Source: an uncultured Fibrobacter sp.
GTDB lineage: Bacteria > Fibrobacterota > Fibrobacteria > Fibrobacterales > Fibrobacteraceae
Reading direction: 5' to 3'
DNA length: 64,000 bases
Assembly (NCBI GenBank): GCA_934691725.1
Contig: CAKUTF010000008.1
Location: forward strand, 1-64,000
In this document: in pieces, positions 1-10,476 of the stretch
How positions within the stretch are numbered: the stretch's first letter is position 1
Layout of the letters: each line of letters opens with the position of its first letter
Translations under genes and position numbers: made by a program
Notes under the pieces: model-generated
Told to the model about the DNA's origin: nothing
The model's input: only the letters and a program-made list of their open reading frames with translations
The model's database searches: none

Positions 1-180
1 TTCCCGTGCTCACTATGTTGTCATTCCCCGGCTTGACCGGGGAATCCCCTTTAAGGAATGGAATTTGACAGGTTAGCTAGTTTGCCGAGCTAAGCCCTAA
101 GCTCTGAACACGACCGCTAGCCTCTAAATACAAAAAGGCCCCGGAATTCCGGAACCTTTGAAATCTTTGGTTTTTGATGC
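1..180. repeat. Intergenic patchwork repeat block downstream of the first gene
   Basis: No gene is visible. The block holds one copy of the 27-bp hairpin element at 20-46 (stem ATTCCCCGG / CCGGGGAAT, loop CTTGA). Its downstream tail (about 47-93) recurs near 39.6 and 58.3 kb. It is followed by the words CTAAGCTCTGAAC and CTCTAAATAC. The short inverted repeat at about 140-156 (CCGGAATTCCGG) lies just before the 3' end of the minus-strand gene and may help to end its transcript, but the T-run is weak. Confidence 0.7.
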
Positions 181-3072
181 TTAACGGAAAATATTGATGG
201 ATTTCGCTTCGCGGTAATCGCCCGTGGAAATTTTTACGATGTATGTCGCATTCGGGAAACCCGATTTTTTAAAGTCGAAACGGAAGCGGTGGGTCCCTGC
301 GTTTTGCATTCCGGAGATTTCCGAATGGAGCAGCGCTCCGTATGGGCTGAAAATACTGACTTTCACGTTGTCCCGGCGTTTCAGCGTATAATCGATGTTC
401 AAGATGCCGTGGGCATAGGAAAGATCGATGTACTTTGCCGGACCGTTCAGACCGTACATCAATGCGGTCGTTGTTTCGGAGGATTCGCTAGACTTTTCGT
501 TTGTAATCGTCACAAGGACATTGTAGAGAACACGCTTTGCGCCGTACCGCAGTCCTTGCTTGAATGAGTAAGTTTCTCCGTCGGAAACCCGGTTCGGGTA
601 GTGTCCGACCGCAGCCGTGCCTAGGGCAAGATTCATCTCGGAATAGATGTAGGAATTGGCTCCGTAGCTTTCCGGGAAACCGTTCCTGTCGAACCAGTGA
701 CCGTTTCCGATTGCCGTAGATAGGCTGTCCTCATCGCCGTTTTCGTCGATGGCGAAATAGGTTGCCGAGAAAATGTCGCTAGGATCGATTCCGAGTGCGC
801 TTGCCGCGTCGGCAATCTTGAGGTCGAACGAGACGCTTGCATAATTGTCGTCTATCGGGAGCGTCACCTTTACATCGTAATTGCGGACTGTTTCGATCGG
901 GATGTTCTCGCCGGAAGAACTGCTGGATGAGGAAAGTTTGCCGGAAGAACTGGACAAGACGCTTGAAGACGAAACCGTTGTGGAAGACGAGGAACTGGAC
1001 GCCTGTGACGCGATTGTCACCTTGACATCATAGACGATACGCTTGTTCCCGTAGCGGTAGCCCTGCTTGAACGAATAGGTTTCTCCCGCAGCGACGCGGT
1101 TAGGGAAATGTCCGACAGCGGCGGTTCCCAGCGCGAGATCGAATTCGGAATAGACATAGGAGTTTTGTCCGTATGTTTCGGGATTGCCGTTCTTGCCGAA
1201 CCAGTGCCCCTGTCCGTTTGCCGTCGAGTTCGTACTTTCGATTCCGCTGTTGTCGAGGGCGAAATATGTCGCCGAGTAGATGCTTCCCGTACCGATTCCT
1301 AGCGCGCTAGCCACATCGCCAAGTTGCAGGTCAAAAGAAACGCTGGCGTAATTGTCGTCTATCGGGAGGGTGACGCTTACCGGGAATGTGCGGACAGTCG
1401 TGATCTGGACGCTTGAACTGGAACGTCCCGAAGAGCTCGAAGAGCGGCTAGAAGAAGATTGCCTCGAAGACGAAAAGCTTGAAGAACTGTACGCTCCGCT
1501 GCTGCTAGAGAGCTCTGGCCAGTTGTAGCTGAGATTAAAGTCCCGGTAGTATGGCGTATTGGCGTCGCCGGCTCCGCTGATTCCCGATTCGAGCTTGAGC
1601 TTGTAGCCGTAATGGTTTTTGCGGATGTTTTCGTTTCCGGAATAATTGTATTCGGTGTTCACGGCGACCGCAAAGACTATCGGCGAACCGTTTGTCGAAG
1701 AGGGCGTCTTGTCCAGTCGGAGCGAAACCGTACCTTCTCCCGTGATAGGCTCGCTGTAGATGGGCGTTCCGTCGGTTGCGCGGTAACAGAGGAGAAAGTT
1801 CATGTTGGTGCTGTTGGAATTGTTTCCGTCGAGATAAAAGGACACGGATACGGAAGTGGCATTTGGGTTCACCTTGAGCGGAATGTAGTTCGCGCCGGAC
1901 CATCCCGGTGTGATGTCGGAATTCGGGACCAGATAGCTGCCGCTTGCCGTCACGCTCTGGTAGGGAGTCATTTTCCAGGTGTAGGAATAGTTTTTATTGT
2001 CCCAGTAATCCTGTTCCCAGTAGCTTGTCCCGCCGAAGTTCAGGTTCAGGAGGCGCCGCATTTCCTCGGACCATTCCTTCATGTCAAGAAGCGCAAGCTT
2101 CGCTCGAAATTCCGTGATGAGCCTGCGCACGCCCGCATCGCCTAGGCCGTAATCCTTTCCGTAGGTTTCGAGCAGATAGGTGTTTTTGTTGTTTCCGGTC
2201 GCGTTGCCGTAAATCCAGCGGACAGCGCCCGTTCCGAGCCATGTCCCGAGAAATGTGGGGAAGATATTCGAATACTGGGAGCCGCCCAGGAGATATCTCT
2301 GGTTTGCATTTACGCCCTGTGCACCAGGACCGCCGAAAGAACCGTCGATAAGCCATCCCGAATAGCATTCGATAGGCATAAAGGGAGCCATCAGCGTCGC
2401 CGCGTTGAGAAATCCCATTCCTGAATAGATTCCGTTTCGATGCGAAAACATGTCCTGCTGGATCCATGTGTTGCCCGCTTCCTGGAACCAGTGAGCCTGC
2501 TTGGCTCCGGGATAACCGTTTGTCATGGAGTGGATGCCTTCGTGAATCATGGCGTCCATTTGTGAGACGCGGTCGTTGTAAGGGCAGGACGTGTTGAAAC
2601 TGTAAAGCGGGTAGAAGGATGCGACGACTGCCGTATATCCCGCGGCATAGCTTTGCCAACCGCCGGTTGTATCGGTTTTGGCGCCGCCGGCGCATGTTCC
2701 CGAACCGTAATAGTAGATGGCGCTATATTTGCCGTCTTGCGCCTGTGCGTCGGGAGCCCAGCCGAGCGTGTTGTAGAGGTATTCGAAATCCGTGTCGTAT
2801 TTTTTCAGGATGCTGTCGATAGTCACGTCGGTGATGCGCGGATCGCGGTCGTTCCCCCAGTAGAACGCCCACCATTTTCCGGCTTTTCTTCCGGTTACTC
2901 CCGAACAGTTGTCGTTGAACTGCGTCGGCGGATTGATGATTCCGATGTTCGACTTGGTGTCGTAATCGAGGTCGGTACGGTAACCGGGCCACGTGTAGGC
3001 ATCCCCGGATGCGGCAAAGCCCAGCGTGAGCGCTCCGGAAAGAAGCGTACAGAAAATAGTTTTTTGGTTCAT
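181..3072 (-). CDS. Secreted HEXXH metallopeptidase-like protein with Ser linkers, two DUF4859-like repeats and a C-terminal sorting domain
   Basis: This is a 963-residue exported protein of unproved function. It starts with a signal peptide (about residues 1-25). The N-terminal domain (to about 370) carries HEGIH, which fits HEXXH, and then a Glu in WFQEAGN about 20 residues later, the pattern of gluzincin zinc peptidases; it resembles the DUF6055 family. A beta-rich domain follows (about 385-520). Two similar domains of about 125 residues, both beginning VTLPIDDNYASVSFDL, resemble DUF4859 and are separated by poly-Ser linkers typical of Fibrobacter. The last ~90 residues look like a type IX-like sorting domain. 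ATG 3072 is preferred; an in-frame TTG at 3078 is also possible. No catalytic role is shown beyond the motif. Confidence 0.75.
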   Translation of the reverse strand: MNQKTIFCTLLSGALTLGFAASGDAYTWPGYRTDLDYDTKSNIGIINPPTQFNDNCSGVTGRKAGKWWAFYWGNDRDPRITDVTIDSILKKYDTDFEYLYNTLGWAPDAQAQDGKYSAIYYYGSGTCAGGAKTDTTGGWQSYAAGYTAVVASFYPLYSFNTSCPYNDRVSQMDAMIHEGIHSMTNGYPGAKQAHWFQEAGNTWIQQDMFSHRNGIYSGMGFLNAATLMAPFMPIECYSGWLIDGSFGGPGAQGVNANQRYLLGGSQYSNIFPTFLGTWLGTGAVRWIYGNATGNNKNTYLLETYGKDYGLGDAGVRRLITEFRAKLALLDMKEWSEEMRRLLNLNFGGTSYWEQDYWDNKNYSYTWKMTPYQSVTASGSYLVPNSDITPGWSGANYIPLKVNPNATSVSVSFYLDGNNSNSTNMNFLLCYRATDGTPIYSEPITGEGTVSLRLDKTPSSTNGSPIVFAVAVNTEYNYSGNENIRKNHYGYKLKLESGISGAGDANTPYYRDFNLSYNWPELSSSSGAYSSSSFSSSRQSSSSRSSSSSGRSSSSVQITTVRTFPVSVTLPIDDNYASVSFDLQLGDVASALGIGTGSIYSATYFALDNSGIESTNSTANGQGHWFGKNGNPETYGQNSYVYSEFDLALGTAAVGHFPNRVAAGETYSFKQGYRYGNKRIVYDVKVTIASQASSSSSSTTVSSSSVLSSSSGKLSSSSSSSGENIPIETVRNYDVKVTLPIDDNYASVSFDLKIADAASALGIDPSDIFSATYFAIDENGDEDSLSTAIGNGHWFDRNGFPESYGANSYIYSEMNLALGTAAVGHYPNRVSDGETYSFKQGLRYGAKRVLYNVLVTITNEKSSESSETTTALMYGLNGPAKYIDLSYAHGILNIDYTLKRRDNVKVSIFSPYGALLHSEISGMQNAGTHRFRFDFKKSGFPNATYIVKISTGDYREAKSINIFR

Positions 3073-3229
3073 ATCCAATACAATCCCTGTTTTTCCTTGT
3101 GAAAAATTTCACGCGGTATGTGTAAAAAATATATGGAAAAATTTTGAGTTGAAACGATTGTGTCTAATATCTAAAAAGAAACCGTGTTGTAGGTGTGTAA
3201 AAATTATTTTAGTTCCGGTTTAAAAATGG

Positions 3230-4030
3230 GGGCGCGGGATATAGGATGTAAGCTTTTCGACAAACTGCAAGTTGACAGGGAACACGAGAAACGGGACAAG
3301 GTGTGAGGTTATAGGGAGAAGGGATTAGGGATTAGTTGAGAGGAGAGCTGGAAACAGCGTGTTCAGAGCTTAGAACTGAGTGCTTAGTGCTTAGCTTTGC
3401 AGACGTCTATATTTTTGAATCTCGGAAGTTTAATGTCCACAGTTCTGATTACAGACCACTGATAACTGTTCTAAGAACCTGTTTTCATACGTGTCGGGCA
3501 TAGCCCAGCAAGCTCGCTAAACTGTCATTATCGGACTTGATCCGATAATCTCCAGACACAAAGGGATTCCCCGGTCAAGCCGGAGAATGACATCACGCAT
3601 CTCAAAAGCCTAGACATGCGCAGTCTACTCCCTAATCCCTGTTCCCTAGTCCCTAAATTTAAATGTATGCTGTTCTAAGCTCTAAGTTCTATCAACTAAG
3701 TTCTGAACCCCGCGTCCCAAAAGCCTAGATGTATGCCGTTCTGACTTCTGACCACTGTCCACTAAGCTTAGACGTCCACAGTTCTAAGCTCTAAGCTCTC
3801 TCAACTAAGTTCTGAATACCTCGGCAAGCTCGCTAACAGTTATTATCGGACGTAGCTCGACAAGCTCGCTAACCTGTCAAATTCCATTCCTTAAAGGGGA
3901 TTCCCCGGTCAAGCCGGGGAATGACATTGCACGGAAACAGTTCGCTGAGAAATTCCCTCTTCCCGTGTTCCTCATATCTCATCACAAGAGCTTACAAGTC
4001 CGCCATCACCATCTTAAAATTTTTAGCTTT
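3230..4030. repeat. Long intergenic patchwork repeat block
   Basis: About 800 bp without a credible gene. It is built from the words seen in every other gap: GGGATTAGGGATTAG, CTTAGAACTGAGTGCTTAG, AGACGTC, CCCTAATCCCTGTTCCCTAG, TCTAAGCTCTAAGTTCT and GACCACTGTCCACT. Hairpin element copies lie at 3524-3550 (GTCATTATCGG form), 3565-3591 and 3899-3925 (both inverted). Segment 3356-3452 recurs as a reverse complement at 58396-58485. The block sits between divergent genes, so it may also hold their promoters, but only the gene-proximal 100 bp on each side look promoter-like. Confidence 0.8.
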
Positions 4031-4035
4031 CGCCC

Positions 4036-5034
4036 ATGGATTCTGCCAAGCTACATTTTCACAGACGACTGTCTGTCGCGCCGATGCTCGATTTCACGGA
4101 TAGGCATGAGCGTTTTTTTCTGCGGCTCCTCTCCAAAAATGTTTTGCTCTATACGGAAATGGTCGTTGCGAATGCGCTTTTACATGCCGGGCCGAAATTT
4201 TTGAAACACCATCCGGTGGAAAATCCTGTCGCCTTGCAACTCGGCGGTTCCGATCCGAAAATGCTCGCGGAATGCGCAAAGATGGTCGAGGATGCGGGCT
4301 TTGACGAGGTAAACCTGAATTGCGGCTGCCCGTCCGAGCGCGTCCAGTGCGGTTCGTTTGGCGCGATTCTCATGAAGCAGAAAAACCTGGTCGCGGAATG
4401 TGTCGCTGCGATGAAAGATTCCGTAAAAATTCCCGTGACGGTCAAGACCCGGATAGGCGTCGATGAATTCGTCGGGTGGGAATTTTTCGAGGACTTTATC
4501 CGGACGGTTGCAGGCGCAAAGTGTGACGCTTTCATCATCCATGCACGGACGGCAAGGCTCCGCGGTTATTCGCCCAAGGAAAATCGGGAAAAGCCGACGA
4601 TCCAATACGAGACGGTTTACCGGCTCAAGGAAAGATTTCCCGAACTCGATATTTCCATTAACGGCGATGTCAAAACGCTTGAACAGGCGAAAGCGCATCT
4701 AGAACATGTCGATGGCGTGATGATGGGGCGGGCCGTCTATGCAAACCCTTGGATTCTCGCCCGTGCGGATTCCGAAATTTTTGGGATTGCGGACCATTCG
4801 CCGAAAGACCGGAAGGAACTCTTGGTGGCTTTCCTTCCTTATGCGGAAGAAGCTCTTCGGGATGGCGTCCCCTTGACTATACTCACGAAACATCTTTACG
4901 GCCTGTTTGCCGGATTTCCCGGGGGAAAAAGGTTTCGGCAGATTCTGTCCGAGGAATCGTCACGGGAAGGCGTCGGCGTCGATGTGATTTTGCGCGCGAT
5001 GGACGCTGTCGATTGTTCTGGAAAAGCGGACTGA
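4036..5034 (+). CDS. dusA: tRNA-dihydrouridine synthase (DusA-type)
   Basis: An FMN enzyme that reduces uridine to dihydrouridine in the D-loop of tRNA, in the cytoplasm. The 332-residue length fits DusA. The FMN-barrel start (VAPMLDFTDRHERFF) and the active-site region NLNCGCPSERVQ are clear; the catalytic Cys is about residue 98. Further TIM-barrel motifs (VKTRIGVD, FIIHARTARLRGYSPKENR, GVMMGRAVYANPW) match the DusA branch rather than DusB or DusC. The ATG at 4036 has no obvious Shine-Dalgarno sequence; the family motif begins ten codons later, so this start is reasonable. A strong hairpin follows the stop. Confidence 0.93.
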   Translation: MDSAKLHFHRRLSVAPMLDFTDRHERFFLRLLSKNVLLYTEMVVANALLHAGPKFLKHHPVENPVALQLGGSDPKMLAECAKMVEDAGFDEVNLNCGCPSERVQCGSFGAILMKQKNLVAECVAAMKDSVKIPVTVKTRIGVDEFVGWEFFEDFIRTVAGAKCDAFIIHARTARLRGYSPKENREKPTIQYETVYRLKERFPELDISINGDVKTLEQAKAHLEHVDGVMMGRAVYANPWILARADSEIFGIADHSPKDRKELLVAFLPYAEEALRDGVPLTILTKHLYGLFAGFPGGKRFRQILSEESSREGVGVDVILRAMDAVDCSGKAD

Positions 5035-5045
5035 AAAAGCCTTTA

Positions 5046-5083
5046 AAACAAACGTAGGTCTCCGAAGAGGCCTACGCTTGTTT
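5046..5083. terminator. Bidirectional hairpin between dusA and the convergent ECF operon
   Basis: AAACAA-a-CGTAGG pairs with CCTACG-c-TTGTTT, giving 12 bp with one mismatch. Read on the minus strand it is followed by TTTGTTTT. It lies between two converging transcripts and so probably serves both. Confidence 0.75.
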
Positions 5084-5173
5084 GGGGTATGGAGGAAATC
5101 ACTTAGAATATAAATCTTTTTTCGTCGGCTGAAAAGGGGAGTGGGCTCTTTATTTCGCTTACAAAAATATTTA

Positions 5174-5680
5174 TTATTGCTTTGCCGGGAATCGTTTTGG
5201 TTCGCTCCGTTCCCGTGGCAATTCCTTAAGCTTAATTTTCTGTTCCGGTGTCAGTACGCTCTTGAAAAAACGGATATCCGCGATTCGCGAATCGAGCCGT
5301 TTCTCGTTCAGGATAAGAAGCTCCATGCGAACGACCTGGAGATCCGCTTCGTTTACCGAATCCGCGTCAAGGATGTCATGAAGGCGCCTTTCCTTTTCGT
5401 GAATCGTTTTCTTCATTTCCTTCCGGATGGAATCGCAGGCGCGACCGTTGGAGTCCAGCTGGGCGATTTGCCGCGCCGAAAGTCCGAGCGCACTGTCGAT
5501 TTGATGCTTAAACCCGTTGGATTTTTTGTCTGGAAATCCAGGGCCTTGTCCGGAATCGGAAAACTCGCTAGGCGGCGGGGGAGGGGGTTCGCGGCAAAGC
5601 AGAGCGGAACTTGCAAAGAATCCGGTCGCTGCGGCAAGAAAGAGTCCGCAAATCCAGAAAGGCGTGGCATTTTTTTTCAT
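5174..5680 (-). CDS. Spy/CpxP-like periplasmic protein
   Basis: A 168-residue exported helical protein. It has an N-terminal membrane/signal segment (residues about 8-28), a proline run (PPPPPP, about 32-38), then a charged helical region with LGLSARQIAQLD and LTPEQKIKLKEL, the repeated LTxxQ-type motif of Spy, CpxP and ZraP proteins (envelope stress or metal sensing, chaperone-like). The start is ATG 5680, which overlaps the stop of the upstream gene as ATGA, so translation is coupled. It is the third gene of an ECF sigma operon, suggesting it is the sensor or effector of that sigma factor. A longer in-frame extension to 5908 is only shadow coding inside the neighbour. Confidence 0.7.
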   Translation of the reverse strand: MKKNATPFWICGLFLAAATGFFASSALLCREPPPPPPSEFSDSGQGPGFPDKKSNGFKHQIDSALGLSARQIAQLDSNGRACDSIRKEMKKTIHEKERRLHDILDADSVNEADLQVVRMELLILNEKRLDSRIADIRFFKSVLTPEQKIKLKELPRERSEPKRFPAKQ

Positions 5681-6012
5681 GGTAAATCCCTTGTTGCGTA
5701 ATAGGTGTCGATTGGGGTGGAAAACGTGCTGACCGCTTCTCCGGAACCTAACGAATGGAACCAAGAAAGGGATTCGAGCGTGTATTCTTCGGAAAAGTTT
5801 TCGGGCAATGCGGTCGCCTTGGCGGTAAAGCTTATCGCGATTCCGCCTACGACAAGAAGGAGGCTTGCCGCGATGGAAAGCGCGGAGAATCCGAAGAACC
5901 GGTCGCATTCCCTCTTTTCTTCCTTTTTCGCTATCCGCATGACAACCTTGTCCCAGGAATCGCTCCGCGGTTCAAGTTTCAGCGACTTGGAGAAATCGAT
6001 TTCGTCAAGCAT
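5677..6012 (-). CDS. Probable membrane anti-sigma or regulatory protein
   Basis: A 111-residue protein with one central transmembrane segment (about residues 43-65, FSALSIAASLLLVVGGIAI), a charged cytoplasmic N-terminus and a short outer tail. It has no recognisable zinc-binding HxxxCxxC motif. Its position directly after an ECF sigma gene, overlapping it by 8 bp, and before a Spy-like periplasmic gene, overlapping by 4 bp, is the standard arrangement for a sigma/anti-sigma pair. The anti-sigma role is inferred from this context and topology alone. Confidence 0.6.
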   Translation of the reverse strand: MLDEIDFSKSLKLEPRSDSWDKVVMRIAKKEEKRECDRFFGFSALSIAASLLLVVGGIAISFTAKATALPENFSEEYTLESLSWFHSLGSGEAVSTFSTPIDTYYATRDLP

Positions 6013-6550
6013 GGTGAATCTCCTTTTCGAGGATGTCTCGGACCTGGGTCCTTGCGCGGGAAAGACGCGCCTTGAGCGTTCCTTCCGGAGCGTTGAAAAT
6101 TTCGGAAAGCGTCTGGATGTCGAGGCCTTCGGCGTCTTTCAGCCAGAGGAGGCTGCGAATTTCCGGGGAGAGGACGGCTAGCCCGTAGGAAAGGGCCTCG
6201 CGGTCGAGCGCCGCTTCGGTTCTTTCCGTTTTGCCGAAGGCGGTTTCCTTGATTTCGAGAGAACGGGTTGTTTCTATCTTCAGGTGAATCTTTTCCTTGC
6301 GGAGCTTCATGAGACAGGCGTTTTTCGTGAGCGTGTAGATCCATGTCGAAAGCTTTGACTTTCCCCGGAAGCCGTGGATGGCCTCCGGAATTTCCACAAA
6401 CACGTCCATCAGGATATCTTCCGCCTTGTCACGGTCGAGCAAAATGCGAAAGGCAAGGTTCAGCACGTGTGCGCTGTTTGCATTCCACAGTTCTTTCAGG
6501 GCGTTTAGGTCTCCGGCTCGGAGACGCTTTATGATTTCGTTTTCGGACAT
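6005..6550 (-). CDS. ECF-family RNA polymerase sigma factor
   Basis: A 181-residue sigma-70 family member of the extracytoplasmic-function type. Region 2 is visible at about 15-85 (ALKELWNANSAHVLNLAFRI, DKAEDILMDVFVEI, LSTWIYTLTKNACL). Region 4 is at about 120-172 (LSPEIRSLLWLKDAEGLDIQTLSEIF, then EGTLKARLSRAR, the -35-binding helix-turn-helix). It probably redirects polymerase to an envelope-stress regulon and to its own operon, which also encodes the membrane protein and the Spy-like protein downstream. Its target promoter cannot be read from one copy. Confidence 0.88.
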   Translation of the reverse strand: MSENEIIKRLRAGDLNALKELWNANSAHVLNLAFRILLDRDKAEDILMDVFVEIPEAIHGFRGKSKLSTWIYTLTKNACLMKLRKEKIHLKIETTRSLEIKETAFGKTERTEAALDREALSYGLAVLSPEIRSLLWLKDAEGLDIQTLSEIFNAPEGTLKARLSRARTQVRDILEKEIHHA

Positions 6551-6630
6551 TTCGATTTTTGGATGCTTGGCGGGCTTTCTCGGTTGCGGTTTTTAAAATA
6601 ATTCCCTTTCTTGAAAAAAAATACTATCTT

Positions 6631-6658
6631 TTATGCGAATATATAAAAATACGCATAA
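6631..6658 (+). promoter_or_regulatory. Inverted repeat in the metH promoter region
   Basis: TTATGCG (6631-6637) and CGCATAA (6652-6658) form a perfect 7-bp inverted repeat around an A+T-rich ATATATAAAA centre, 15 bp ahead of the metH start. It could be an operator for a dimeric repressor, or a short hairpin in the leader. No cobalamin or SAM riboswitch core is visible in the 120-bp gap, which is too short for one. Confidence 0.4.
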
Positions 6659-6673
6659 CGACTGCGAGGCCTT

Positions 6674-9457
<2,784 letters not shown>

Positions 9458-9951
9458 CACGGATTTCCTTTTTAGCGAAAAAGCTTTGTCGTCTAGCGAC
9501 CTTTTTCCGCCTCTCAGTGGGAAAGTGCCCAGTGTTCAGAGCTTAGAACTGAGAGTTTAGTTGATGGTTGAAAGGATTCAGGAATCAGTGGTCAGAGCCT
9601 AGTTGATAGTGGATAGTTGGTAGTTGACAGGAAACAGAAGTCAGAAATCAGTGAGCAGTGGCTAGTGGGCAGTTAGAAATTAGTAATGAGGAATGAGGAA
9701 TGAGGAATGAGGAATGAGGAATGAGGAATTGACTGTCTAGCGTGTTCAGAACATAGAGCTTAGCTCGACAAGCTCGCTAGCAGTCATTATCGGACGAGAT
9801 TCCCTTGTCAAGCAAGGGAATGACATTTTAAAAAGCCTAGACGTCCACGGACTATTCCCTAGTCCCTAAATTAAATGTCTGCTGGTCTAAGCTCTAAGTT
9901 CTCTCAACTAAGCTCTGAACTCCGTTTCCCAAAAGCCTAGACGTCTGCGGA
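9458..9951. repeat. Intergenic patchwork repeat block with AATGAGG tandem array
   Basis: A gap of about 490 bp between convergent genes with no gene. It carries CTTAGAACTGAGAG, GATAGTGGATAGTTGGTAG and CAGTGAGCAGTGGCTAGTGG words, then six perfect tandem copies of the heptamer AATGAGG at 9685-9726. A hairpin element copy in inverted form lies at 9798-9824. The right edge runs into the stop codon of the next gene. A weak CTTTTTAGCGAAAAAG hairpin near 9466-9481 may end the metH transcript. Confidence 0.8.
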
Positions 9952-10338
9952 CTAACACCCCCAAATCGCGAGAGCCCAAAACGAAACGGCTGCGACGCCC
10001 CAAAGCGCGGAGATTTTTCGCGTGGAAGTAGCAAAGGATACCGCAGTCGAATAGGTGAGGTAAAGGCTGAAAAAGTAGCTAAAAATGGTGACGATTTCCA
10101 AGGGCAGGTATTCGGGGAAAACGCCGCCGCGGGCAAGGGCAACGGAGATGGCAAAAAGCTGTAAGAAGCCCGGTACAAAATAGAACTTTCGCTTTTCTGG
10201 TGAAGCCTTGGCTAGGTTCAGGAAAAAAAGCAGGGCGAGCGAAGCCGCGACGAGGACTGCGAAAACGGGCAGAAAAATCATATTTCCATATATAGAATTT
10301 TGTCCAAAACGAAATTTTCTCTTGTCTGCCTTTGCCAT
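9952..10338 (-). CDS. Hypothetical four-helix membrane protein
   Basis: A 128-residue integral membrane protein with about four hydrophobic segments (about 20-42, 50-72, 78-98 and 108-127) and a basic N-terminus (MAKADKRKFRF). I do not recognise the family. It is transcribed away from the exopolysaccharide export gene on the other strand. The last codons (GGG TGT TAG) run into a repeat word of the adjoining block (GTCTGCGGACTAAC), so the natural C-terminus may have been longer. The start is ATG 10338. Confidence 0.55.
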   Translation of the reverse strand: MAKADKRKFRFGQNSIYGNMIFLPVFAVLVAASLALLFFLNLAKASPEKRKFYFVPGFLQLFAISVALARGGVFPEYLPLEIVTIFSYFFSLYLTYSTAVSFATSTRKISALWGVAAVSFWALAIWGC

Positions 10339-10437
10339 AAGATCGCTTTTCTGCGGAGAAAAGTTTTCTTGAATCGTATTTCTCTATGCTAGCGATAGAA
10401 AATTCCCCCATGGGGAATGGAAACGATTTCTAAATTT

Positions 10438-10447
10438 CTTATATTTT
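10438..10447 (+). promoter_or_regulatory. Likely -7 promoter box of the export lipoprotein gene
   Basis: TTATATTTTG resembles the Bacteroidetes-type TAnnTTTG box with one extra T. It lies 30 bp ahead of the chosen ATG, leaving a short leader that contains the Shine-Dalgarno-like GAGGTC. Confidence 0.5.
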
Positions 10448-10476
10448 GCGCATACGTTCTATCGAGGTCTTTTGAA

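Noticed and set aside
3230..4030. CRISPR array in the repeat-rich gaps
   Set aside because: The repeats are irregular in length and spacing, differ from copy to copy, appear on both strands and lack unique spacers of constant size. No cas genes are near.
5681..5908. Long N-terminal extension of the Spy-like protein
   Set aside because: It lies within the regulator gene in another frame, is Arg-rich as expected for shadow frames, and the signal sequence begins at 5680.
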